A DNA stretch of 64,000 nt from Fabrea salina (taxonomy: Eukaryota; Ciliophora; Heterotrichea; Heterotrichida; Fabreidae). The stretch lies in assembly GCA_022984795.1 (NCBI GenBank), contig JALIHJ010000031.1, positions 124,001 through 188,000 of the forward strand. Direction: 5' to 3'. A program made the position numbers and the translations under genes. Shown one piece after another: positions 17,515-25,568 of this stretch. The notes under the pieces are model-generated. The model searched no databases. It saw only the letters and a program-made list of their open reading frames with translations, and was not told the origin of the DNA. The first letter of the stretch is position 1. Each line of letters begins with the position of its first letter.

Positions 17515-18218
17515 TCCACCGTGTACTTTTTCTTCATTCTGACTACTTCACTTCCTTTTAACAGAAATCTTTGGATTGAGTCTTTGTTTCTATGAATTTC
17601 CTTGCAGTCCTCCATTAAACGGCCTTGTATTTTGTTGTTTTTAGCTTCAGCTTTTAAGAAGTTCCTTATTTCACGCTGAGTTTTAAAGTTCCTAACTGCA
17701 GCTTGAAAGGTGTCTAGGTTGTCTATTAGTTTGGAGCTTCTTGAGAAACTGATTCTTGGAAGAGAAAGTTTCCTTTTTTCCAGCTTAGTGCATTGTTTAA
17801 GCAGTTCGTTTATCTGGGAAGCATTTTCTTGCGAACTTGTAGAAACTGCTTTAGGCGAGGGTCCTGCGCTTAGGTGTTTTTTAGGGCTGTTAATTGAGGC
17901 AACATCATTATAATCTACCGTTTCTATGAATAACTTCTTAGGTTTAACTTTTGAACCCAGTTTTTTGGGTTTAGCGAGAGGACTGTTGGTTAAGTTGGTT
18001 CTTTGAATTTCATCCATAGACAAGTTGTTTTTTTGGAAAAACTCTTTGAGTTCCTTGTTTTTTTGGTTGAGTGTGTAAATGACCTTGTCAATATTCTTAG
18101 GAGTGTAGTCTATTCTGTCTTTTGCGTTAAAAAGCTTTTTGTAGCGTTTCTTAATGTCTTTTTTGATCTTAATTAGTTTTTCGGGGGAGTCAATTTTCTT
18201 AAGCTTAGAGCTTTCCAT
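17511..18218 (-). CDS. Hypothetical Lys-rich helical protein
   Basis: 235 residues with no recognised domain. The N-terminal part (about 1-80) is a Lys-rich helix with coiled-coil character (KLIKIKKDIKKRYKKLFNAKD). The middle is Ser/Pro/Lys-rich and the C-terminal part (about 150-235) is again helical (FLKAEAKNNKIQGRLMEDCKEIHRNKD). Composition is that of a small cytoskeleton-associated or basal-body protein, but this is only inference. Its ATG immediately follows the TAA of the RING-finger gene, and its stop overlaps the phytochelatin synthase stop. Confidence 0.7.
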   Translation of the reverse strand: MESSKLKKIDSPEKLIKIKKDIKKRYKKLFNAKDRIDYTPKNIDKVIYTLNQKNKELKEFFQKNNLSMDEIQRTNLTNSPLAKPKKLGSKVKPKKLFIETVDYNDVASINSPKKHLSAGPSPKAVSTSSQENASQINELLKQCTKLEKRKLSLPRISFSRSSKLIDNLDTFQAAVRNFKTQREIRNFLKAEAKNNKIQGRLMEDCKEIHRNKDSIQRFLLKGSEVVRMKKKYTVD

Positions 18219-18986
18219 TTAAGTTACCTCTTTTAAGCAAAGTGGGCAGCTTTTTTTGCTTCGGAGCCACTCGTCGACGCAGTCTGGGTGGAAGGAGTGC
18301 TTGCAGGCAGGAAGGGCTTTGCAGTATTCTCCTCGGGCAATGCTGACCAAGCATATAGCACAGGACTCTTCTCTAGAAGCCCTTACTGTAGGGATCATTC
18401 TGATTTGCTCTTCACTCATTCCCACGTTGACACTGCCTATTTCTTCTTGGAGTTGCATTAACTGTTCGTAAGTCATTTCGTCTGGGTTCACAAGTAAGTG
18501 TCTTAATTCAGGGTTGGCTTGTTCTTCGTTCATTATCATGGCAAGTTGCATTTGTTCAAATTCTTCTGCTTGGCGTTCTGCGTCTATTTCAGACATTTGC
18601 AGAGCTAAGTAGATATCTTCTCTGGTAACGTTGTTTCTGGGTCTTTGTCTGGACTGACTTAAAGAGTTTTTTAGTTCTCTGTTCTCCTTTCTTAAGTTTT
18701 CTATTATTTCTTGTTGTTGTTTAAGTTGGTTCCTTAGTTCCTGGATGGTTTTGGACTTGTCTTCGATTTTCTTTCTGAGTTGTTCTTCTTCTGAAGAGTC
18801 ATAGTTCCTGCGTCCTTCGTAGAGCAAATTGACCCTAGTTTGCGGTGCTTTTCTTTCTTCCTGAACGCGTGAGTTGTACTTTTGGGGAGGTCTGATGTTG
18901 TTCCGGTAATTAAGGGACCTTTTCCTTTCTTCAGCAGCACTGGGGTTGAATCCCCTTGACCGAGTGATGTTATTTTGTTTTTCCAT
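18219..18986 (-). CDS. RING-H2 finger E3 ubiquitin ligase, coiled-coil
   Basis: 255 residues from the ATG at 18986; 17 extra upstream codons in frame look like leader. A coiled coil lies at about 60-115. The C-terminal RING-H2 (about 205-252) reads CAICL, then CKALPACKHSFHPDCVDEWL, then CPLC, supplying all eight zinc ligands in C3H2C3 order. This class recruits E2 enzymes for ubiquitin transfer. A helix rich in Glu/Gln/Met (about 125-165) precedes the RING and could be a binding segment. No membrane segment is seen. The stop abuts the next gene's ATG. Confidence 0.88.
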   Translation of the reverse strand: MEKQNNITRSRGFNPSAAEERKRSLNYRNNIRPPQKYNSRVQEERKAPQTRVNLLYEGRRNYDSSEEEQLRKKIEDKSKTIQELRNQLKQQQEIIENLRKENRELKNSLSQSRQRPRNNVTREDIYLALQMSEIDAERQAEEFEQMQLAMIMNEEQANPELRHLLVNPDEMTYEQLMQLQEEIGSVNVGMSEEQIRMIPTVRASREESCAICLVSIARGEYCKALPACKHSFHPDCVDEWLRSKKSCPLCLKEVT

Positions 18987-19069
18987 ATTAAATTCAAACT
19001 TAAGTAACTTAATTTGAAATAACTCAGTGAAAACCAAATACTTATTTCGAAGTTTAGCTTAGATTTAAA
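18987..19069 (+). promoter_or_regulatory. 83-nt divergent spacer between RING and IFT57 genes
   Basis: AT-rich, among the longest spacers in the window. It must hold the start sites of both genes. I see no recognisable TATA element or other motif. Confidence 0.4.
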
Positions 19070-20233
19070 ATGGAGCCAAGTGACCAAGAGCCCGCAAGTA
19101 ACTCTTATTACGACCCAGGAGTGCTTATGGAAGAGCTCATAGAAATTCTTAAGTTACTAGACTACGAAGAAAAGTTCTTAACTACCAAAGGCTTCCGCCC
19201 ACTCAGCAAAGCGCAATTTTCAGCAGCAGGTGCAAACCCCAGCGAACAGTTTCTATACTTCACAGCTTTGTCTTCGTGGCTTCTGCAACAGAACGGGTCC
19301 CAAGCTTCTTTCAACAAGTACGATGACCCCGCTACTGTTGCCAACAACATCTTAGTTGAGATGAAAAAACTAGGCGTGGAAATTGACTTCCCACCCAACA
19401 AACTACGCACTGGCTACGGAGAAGGACCTTGTTTAGTTTTGCTGTCTTTAGCTAGAAAAGCCCTGCAGGCCAAAAAGTTCAAATTCCGCAAACCTGTTTT
19501 TCCTGAAGAAGGCGAAATGGAAGGAGAGGTCATTGAAGACGACGAAGAAGGAGAAATCGAAGACGAAGTAGCGGAAAGCGAAGGAGAAGAAGCTGCATTT
19601 GCAGAAGTCCAAGCTGCACAGCCCGCTTTCCAACAAGAAGAAGAAGCTGCAAGGGATAACGCTCCCATATGGCCTTCTGTGGACGCTCACGAGTGGCAAC
19701 TTGAAGTTGAAAGAGTTGGCCCTCGACTTAAGCTTGCTTCTGACCCCACAGGCGGAGACCACCGAGAGTGGAGGTCTCACCTAGAACAAACCAAACAGTT
19801 CAAACATAACATTGTAAAAGGAATGCCTGACTGCGAAAGCAAACTTAGACGCATAGCTGACGACTTATCCAAAGCACTTGAGAGAATTAGTTCACAGGAA
19901 AAGCAAATCAACCACTCAATGGGAGAAATAGCAGGTGACTACAGGAACCAAGCCAATGTGTTAAACGAAACCAAAACTAAGTACAAGCAGGTCAATGACA
20001 ACGTTGCAGAGTTGTCTAACCAACTTGCCCAAATCAACGAACGCATTGAAGAGATTTCTAACAGCATTGAAAAGCAAGGCAAAATGGTGACAGATACCTC
20101 TCCTTTGCAAAACATCAAAGAAGGACTCAAAACTCTCAAACTTGACAACAAAGACATGGAGCTCCGAGGTGCAGTGCTTTCCCATGCCCTTTTCCAAGCA
20201 AAACTTAAAGATAAGTCCAAAGCTGGCTTGTAG
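19070..20233 (+). CDS. IFT57: Intraflagellar transport protein IFT57
   Basis: 387 residues. The N-terminal calponin-homology-like domain (about 18-135) matches IFT57/Hippi: LMEELIEILKLLDYEEKF, EQFLYFTALSSWLLQQ, YDDPATVANNILVEMKKLG and DFPPNKLRTGYGEGPCLVLL. A Glu-rich linker (about 145-190) leads to a PSVDAHEWQLEVERV segment and a long C-terminal coiled coil (about 230-385). IFT57 is a peripheral IFT-B subunit that pairs with IFT20 and is needed for cilium assembly. Length is slightly below the human 429 residues. It is 21 nt upstream of TAF2. Confidence 0.95.
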   Translation: MEPSDQEPASNSYYDPGVLMEELIEILKLLDYEEKFLTTKGFRPLSKAQFSAAGANPSEQFLYFTALSSWLLQQNGSQASFNKYDDPATVANNILVEMKKLGVEIDFPPNKLRTGYGEGPCLVLLSLARKALQAKKFKFRKPVFPEEGEMEGEVIEDDEEGEIEDEVAESEGEEAAFAEVQAAQPAFQQEEEAARDNAPIWPSVDAHEWQLEVERVGPRLKLASDPTGGDHREWRSHLEQTKQFKHNIVKGMPDCESKLRRIADDLSKALERISSQEKQINHSMGEIAGDYRNQANVLNETKTKYKQVNDNVAELSNQLAQINERIEEISNSIEKQGKMVTDTSPLQNIKEGLKTLKLDNKDMELRGAVLSHALFQAKLKDKSKAGL

Positions 20234-20254
20234 CCCAATAATCTTCCATATATA

Positions 20255-23200
20255 ATGATTCCTTCTAAACAGCAAGTGCAGATTTGTCTTAACCCAGAAA
20301 GTAGGAGTTTAGTTGGCCTAGCTAAGCTTTACTATACCTTGCCCTCAGAAGTTCCTCACAAAATCAACCTCTGTGCTAAGCAACTAGATATCAAGCGTGT
20401 TTGGACCAAACAAGGCGACTTGAAGTACAAATACCCCCCCTTAGAACAACAAGCTGCTTGTCTCAACAAAGTGCTTTTGTCCACAAAAAGCACAAAAGAA
20501 CTTATGCAGGCTCAAATGGGTCTTTGGGAAATAGAAGACCAACAAGGAGGACTTTTAGAAATAACACTTCCTGAAAACCCAGAACAGCAGTTTGCAGTTT
20601 TAATCGAGTATGAACTAACTAACCCAGCTAGTGGACTTAGGTTTTTCAAAGCTGGTAGTCAAGTTTCCGTCGTAACTGAGGACTTGCTTGAAAGCAAAAG
20701 ACTTTGGATGCCTTGCAAAGACACACTTGGAACTAAGTACCCTTTAGAAATTGAAATTCAGGTTCCTAGTTCTTACATGGCAGTTTGCAGTGGAGAATTG
20801 CTTAGAGTCTTTCAAGAAGGAGACTACAAGTCCTACCAGTATTCGGTCAAAACCTACATTGACTCAATGGGGTTTGTAGTAGCTCCTATTCAAAGTGTAA
20901 TCCCAGACCCCACGAACTCCTTTGTAACACACTTTACTCAAACAGAAGGGTCTAAACTTAGTTACACAGTTTCTAACTCTGTTTTTACTTACTCTTCAAT
21001 TCTAAGTTACATTTCAGACTCCCTGGGCTCATCGATGCCAGTGCAGTCCCAAAAACTAGTTTTTATAAAAGACTTAGGAAAACCTTTGGCGTTTTCAGGA
21101 CTAAGTTTACTGGACGAAAGCATGATGCTGGACGGAAGAAGACACGAAGGAACTTTGGAAACAGCACAAACACTAGTAGAAACAGCTGCAACAAACTGGC
21201 TAGGAGGGCACTTCCACATAGACCAGTGGGTGGATTTTTGGATTTTGGTAGGTTTAAGGAAGTTCTTAGGTTTAGCTTTTGTAGGCGAAAGAATAGACCC
21301 TAACTATCTTAGGTTTCAGGTGCAAAAGCAAGTAGAAAAGTACTGCCAGTACGTTGAAAAAGGGTTAGAAGTTAGGCCTCTGTTTTCTTTGCACTTTACT
21401 CACCCTAACGAGTTGCTGCTTGATAAAGTGTACCAGTTGAAGTCAGGTTTGATATTCCACATGATCCAAAGCAAAGTAGGCAAGTACCACCTTAAAAGCA
21501 TTATGCACTCCTACCTTAAATCCAACTGCACTACTAAAGAACTAATACCTCTTTTCAAAAAACACTGTGGGATCAACCTAAAAGAATTTTCCAAAACCTG
21601 GATTTATGGAATAGGAGCTCCTTTTCTGCACTGCTCGTTTGAACACAACCGGAAAAACAACTCACTTGACTTAAAGCTGACTCAAACGCCTCTGTTCCAA
21701 AACTACTTGGCTTCGCCTGCTAACTCCCAGTTCCCGCACCTTTCAGACTCTAACTACAGAATACCTTTTAGACTAAACTTAATGAGGTTCTACACAGGTC
21801 CCTTAACTATCATTATCTTTGAAACAGACGGCTACGAAATGGACAGTTCCAAGCACGTAGTGAACGTTGACGGAGAAACCTTTTACTGCCAAATTCCCTG
21901 CAAGAAAAGAATAAGGAGACCTACGAACCAAAAAAGAAGAGAAGAAACTGAAGAAGAAAAACGCTACAGACTCAGCGAGTGCCCTGTTTTGTGGGTAAGA
22001 GTAGACCCTGACTTTGAAATGCTCCGCAAACTCCAAATCACCCAAAATGACTTTATGTGGGTCGAACAAATCAAGAAAGAAAAAGTAGACGCCATTTCGC
22101 AAATCGACGCTATCAAAGCTGTGCGCTCTACCACAGAGTACTCTAAAGTCATGGAGTTACTGTTCAGCTTACTTGAAGACACTTCAAACTACTACAGAGT
22201 TCGAATGGAGGCTGCCAAAACCCTAGCTGTTATAAGTTACCCAATCAACGCTTTCAAAGGACTTGACTTTTTAATTTACTACTTCAAAAAAAGACACTAT
22301 GAAAACGAAGTTTTGAAACCCAACGACTTTTCAAGTCTAGAAGAGTACTACGTGGACAAAGCTGTATTGAAAAGCATCATTAAAGTAAACGACATGTCTC
22401 TGACTTTCAACAACTCAAGAATTAGAGTCAACTCTAACTTTGTAGTGGAGTTTTTAGCTGAGCTTTTAAGGAACAATGACAACTCTGTTAATTACTACGA
22501 CGATAGTTTCTGGAGGGCTAACTTATTGCAGACTTTAGGGTCCACTACCAACCCTGTGTACATTGAGCAGATTCACCAAGAAATGGCTTGGTACCTTAAG
22601 TACGACTTGTCGCTTCCTTCTAACAAAAACATTATTACTTGCAGTGTTTTAAAAGGCCTACTTAAACTTACACAGAACCAAAACTTCCAAGAAACTTATG
22701 ACTTTTTAGTCAAAAGAATGTACCTCTACTCCCCCTCTACTCAGTACCAAATCCTTAAGTTTTTCATAAAGTACCAAAAACAGTCTGGAGCTCCTATCAA
22801 AAAAATACTTCAGATACTAGTTAAGCACCTTTACCAGAAACCTGAATTCGTCAAACAACACTCAAAAGCTTTTACTAGCATGCTTAAAACTTGGGGAACT
22901 GAACAAACCTTTATAGAAGAAACCAGAAACAACGAAGAAGTCAAAAACCTTATTTGGGAACTTTGCGTTTCGCCCCTGAGTTTTGTAAACCACGGTTTGG
23001 CTTTTCCGCTACTTAACTTTTACAGGTACATGTTTCCTTTGGAGTGGCAAGAGGACAAGCCTGACCCTCAGTGGCAAGTTAAGTTAGACTACTCCGACAG
23101 AATATTTAGTCAACAGCTACAACCAGTAGACGTAAGCAAAGGGACCTGGGAGGACTGGGCACAAGAAATACTTAAAAGACTAGTTAACCACGAGTGCGCA

Positions 23201-23536
23201 ACTCCTTTCCTGAACCCTGTAGACTACGTAGCGGAGGAACTCTGGGACTACCCAGAAATAGTTACGAACCCCATGGACTTTTCAACCATTCAGCAGAAAC
23301 TCAACGAGAGCCAGTACAATTCCTTCCAGGAGTTCTCTAGTGACGTAAGGTTAGTGTTCCAGAACTGCTACTTGTACAACATGGAAGGCTCCAGAGTTTA
23401 CTCCTTTGCACAAACTATGGAAGAATTCTACAACAACTTAGCAACTCCTGTGGAGGACCACCTCAGTGCTACACAGAAAGAAGACAACCTTAAAGTCCGT
23501 ATCTTTGGAGGCGACTTACAGATTTCTGGAGATTAA
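20255..23536 (+). CDS. TAF2: TFIID subunit TAF2 with C-terminal bromodomain
   Basis: 1093 residues. The N-terminal two-thirds follow the M1-aminopeptidase-like TAF2 fold: a beta-sandwich (20-200), a peptidase-like domain in which the zinc HExxH motif is absent (TNWLGGHFHIDQW region), and HEAT-like helices after a basic loop (KRIRRPTNQKRREE, about 550). The C-terminus (about 967-1075) is a bromodomain with a PVDY turn, YPEIVTNPMDFSTI and FQNCYLYN, including the acetyl-lysine-binding Asn. TAF2 contacts initiator DNA in TFIID. Human and yeast TAF2 have no bromodomain. The last 4 nt overlap the ALDH-like gene. Confidence 0.9.
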   Translation: MIPSKQQVQICLNPESRSLVGLAKLYYTLPSEVPHKINLCAKQLDIKRVWTKQGDLKYKYPPLEQQAACLNKVLLSTKSTKELMQAQMGLWEIEDQQGGLLEITLPENPEQQFAVLIEYELTNPASGLRFFKAGSQVSVVTEDLLESKRLWMPCKDTLGTKYPLEIEIQVPSSYMAVCSGELLRVFQEGDYKSYQYSVKTYIDSMGFVVAPIQSVIPDPTNSFVTHFTQTEGSKLSYTVSNSVFTYSSILSYISDSLGSSMPVQSQKLVFIKDLGKPLAFSGLSLLDESMMLDGRRHEGTLETAQTLVETAATNWLGGHFHIDQWVDFWILVGLRKFLGLAFVGERIDPNYLRFQVQKQVEKYCQYVEKGLEVRPLFSLHFTHPNELLLDKVYQLKSGLIFHMIQSKVGKYHLKSIMHSYLKSNCTTKELIPLFKKHCGINLKEFSKTWIYGIGAPFLHCSFEHNRKNNSLDLKLTQTPLFQNYLASPANSQFPHLSDSNYRIPFRLNLMRFYTGPLTIIIFETDGYEMDSSKHVVNVDGETFYCQIPCKKRIRRPTNQKRREETEEEKRYRLSECPVLWVRVDPDFEMLRKLQITQNDFMWVEQIKKEKVDAISQIDAIKAVRSTTEYSKVMELLFSLLEDTSNYYRVRMEAAKTLAVISYPINAFKGLDFLIYYFKKRHYENEVLKPNDFSSLEEYYVDKAVLKSIIKVNDMSLTFNNSRIRVNSNFVVEFLAELLRNNDNSVNYYDDSFWRANLLQTLGSTTNPVYIEQIHQEMAWYLKYDLSLPSNKNIITCSVLKGLLKLTQNQNFQETYDFLVKRMYLYSPSTQYQILKFFIKYQKQSGAPIKKILQILVKHLYQKPEFVKQHSKAFTSMLKTWGTEQTFIEETRNNEEVKNLIWELCVSPLSFVNHGLAFPLLNFYRYMFPLEWQEDKPDPQWQVKLDYSDRIFSQQLQPVDVSKGTWEDWAQEILKRLVNHECATPFLNPVDYVAEELWDYPEIVTNPMDFSTIQQKLNESQYNSFQEFSSDVRLVFQNCYLYNMEGSRVYSFAQTMEEFYNNLATPVEDHLSATQKEDNLKVRIFGGDLQISGD

Positions 23537-24975
23537 GCTTTAAAGTTATAAATATAACTTTTATTCCTCAGAAAGTGCTGAAAACCCTGCAAACCAAACA
23601 TAGAGTTTTTACCTGAGTGCTTTTTTCCTTCTAAAGGAACCACTCCATTCCAACTAGCAAACTCGTTGATGTAAACTTGACTAGTTTGGATCCTTTCAGC
23701 AATGCTTTGGGCTTTTTGCTCGTCACTAGAAAACACTCCAGCTATCAAGCTGTAATTTGAGTTGTTAACCCTTGCAATGAACTCTTCTTCATCTTTAATG
23801 TTGTCAACTGCTAAAATAGGTCCGTAGTTCTCTTCAGTCTAAGTAAAACTTACAAAAATTCTCATGTTCTCGTCCAAAGCACAAATCAAACTGGGCTCGA
23901 AGAACCTCCCCCTTCCCGTTTCGTCGTTGCAAATAGACCCTCCACAAATCAAGTTCCCGTCAGAACCTACAGCTTCTTCAATCAGTTCCCTCATGTTTTC
24001 TAAGTTCTCAGGCACAGTAATAGGACCTAGTGTTGTTAAGTCATCTAAAGGGTCGCCTATCGTGTAACTTTTGACCAAGGGCTCTGCTCTTCTTATGAAC
24101 TCATCAACTAAGTTCTCATGCACGTACACTTTTTCGAACTTCCAAGTAGACTGGCCTGCGTTGTACATAGAGTTCTTAACTATCTTGAGAACACACTTAT
24201 CTAGGTCTGTGTCTTCAGCTACGTACACAGGGTTCTTTGTGCTTAAAAACAGCCCAGTGTCCATAAAACTTAAACTTCCTACGTTTTTGTAAATAGTTCT
24301 TCCGCTTTCGCTGCTTCCAGAAAAGTGCAAGTAAGCTACTTCAGGCTGGTCAAGCAAAACTGGGAACTCTGTAATAGGTATAAGGCAGTCCTGAATAAGC
24401 TCAGGCACTCCAGCTTGCTCGCAGGCTTTAGTGAACCTTTGTGCTGTCAGAGGAGTGTAGGGAGAGTGCTTTAGCACAACTGTGTTGCCGCACAGTAAAG
24501 CTGGAACAACAGCAGCAACTACTGAAAGAACAGGGTGGGTGTAAGGAGTGCACACCAGGACTGGACCTATACTTTCTTTAGTGAGTTTAGTTCGAAAGTT
24601 GCCTTTAGACTGCAGCAAAGTAGGTTCTAAGGCTGCTTCAGCCAATTCCATAAGTTGTTTTGACAAGTCTTGGGCTTCAATGAGTTCTTTTTTGCTTTGC
24701 TTAATAGGTTTTCCCATCTGTATGCTGACTTCTGAAGCAATTTCGTCAGAGTTGCTAGCAAAGTAGTTTAGGATCTGGCCAACAACATGTTTTCTTTGCT
24801 CAAGTGAAGTTTTGCTCCATTCATGGTAAAATTTGTAAGATGAGTCTAACTTTTGTATTGCTTCTTCAATAGACACAAAAGAGCACTCAGCTATTGACTA
24901 TTTAAAACTCACCTCAAAAGTGTAGGGGTTCTCCACTTTAAGTAGTGTTGAGAAAAAACGTCTCCGTAAAAGCAT
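23533..24975 (-). CDS. Aldehyde dehydrogenase-fold protein, catalytically dead, mitochondrial
   Basis: Three exons, 24913-24975, 23854-24897 and 23533-23838, give 470 residues. The start MLLRRRFFSTLLK looks like a mitochondrial presequence. The ALDH fold is complete: NTVVLKHSPYTP cofactor lysine, FSGSSESGR, EENYGP and a C-terminal YINEFASWNGVVPLEGKKHSG. Three catalytic positions are changed: the PWN Asn is Thr141 (PYT), the ELGGK Glu is Phe238 (LFLSTKNP), and the nucleophilic Cys in NAGQSCC is Thr272 (NAGQST). It is therefore a pseudoenzyme that may still bind NAD. Nearest active relatives are ALDHs carrying a GQSCC-x-ER-x-YVH motif. Confidence 0.9.
23839..23853 (-). other. 15-nt spliceosomal intron 2 (ALDH-like gene)
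   Basis: Coding-strand sequence GTAAGTTTTACTTAG, phase 0, A at position 10. It ends in an in-frame TAG. Splicing joins NMRIF to TEENYGP, the conserved E-x-(F/Y)-GP motif of ALDHs. Confidence 0.95.
24898..24912 (-). other. 15-nt spliceosomal intron 1 (ALDH-like gene)
   Basis: Coding-strand sequence GTGAGTTTTAAATAG, phase 0, A at position 10. It has a GTGAG donor where seven of the eight 15-nt introns have GTA. It separates the mitochondrial presequence from the ALDH domain. Confidence 0.88.
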
Positions 24976-24985
24976 TTTTAAGATA

Positions 24986-25555
24986 TTAAAAACTTTCCTT
25001 AACATAGTTTGCAAAGGCCTTGCATGTGTCAAAACCAGCTTCAAGCATGCTTTGTGTTTGAGTCAAACTAAGGCAGCCCTCTTGCACTAGTAAAGCTATT
25101 TGTTCTGTGTGGACAAGCAGTCCAATTACAAGGGGATTGCTTTCACTCATTACTTTAGGGGATTCTTCCCAGCCTACTTGGGTGGCTATAAGCATGTCTT
25201 TCATTCTAATTCCAGCGTCCATCAGTGCAATGCTTGCTGCATTTACAAGGTGCTGGAGTTTAGTTTCCCCCCTAACTACTTGGATGCTGATTTCTATAAC
25301 AGACTTAGGGTAAGACTCCAAAAGAACCACAGAGTTAAAAGCAGTGCTGAGGTGCTGTGCCATAGGAGACTTAATACTTAGAATAGCTTGAGAGTGCCGA
25401 ATGTACTCTTCACTACTAAGTAGTTCTTCAAACTCTTTAGGACTCTTCACTGTGCAAAGCACTTGTGTGTTTCCGCACTCTAAAAAACAAGACCCACTGG
25501 CTGTTTTAACTATGCCTTTTGAGAAGCTCCAACCTTCTACTGCTAATTCTTCCAT
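24986..25555 (-). CDS. Exosome RNase PH-like core subunit (Rrp41/Rrp46 class)
   Basis: 189 residues covering one RNase PH domain: GSCFLECGNTQVLCTVKSP at the N-terminus, a YPKSVIEISIQVV strand, VNAASIALMDAGI and a C-terminal GCLSLTQTQSMLEAGFDTC helix. It lacks the first about 25 residues normally found in Rrp41 and is shorter than usual (about 235-245). The arginines that bind phosphate in active RNase PH are not evident, as expected for a structural ring subunit. Whether it is Rrp41, Rrp46 or Mtr3 cannot be settled by eye. Starts 13 nt after the stop of the upstream histidine-kinase-like gene. Confidence 0.8.
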   Translation of the reverse strand: MEELAVEGWSFSKGIVKTASGSCFLECGNTQVLCTVKSPKEFEELLSSEEYIRHSQAILSIKSPMAQHLSTAFNSVVLLESYPKSVIEISIQVVRGETKLQHLVNAASIALMDAGIRMKDMLIATQVGWEESPKVMSESNPLVIGLLVHTEQIALLVQEGCLSLTQTQSMLEAGFDTCKAFANYVKESF

Positions 25556-25568
25556 CTTAATCCTTACA

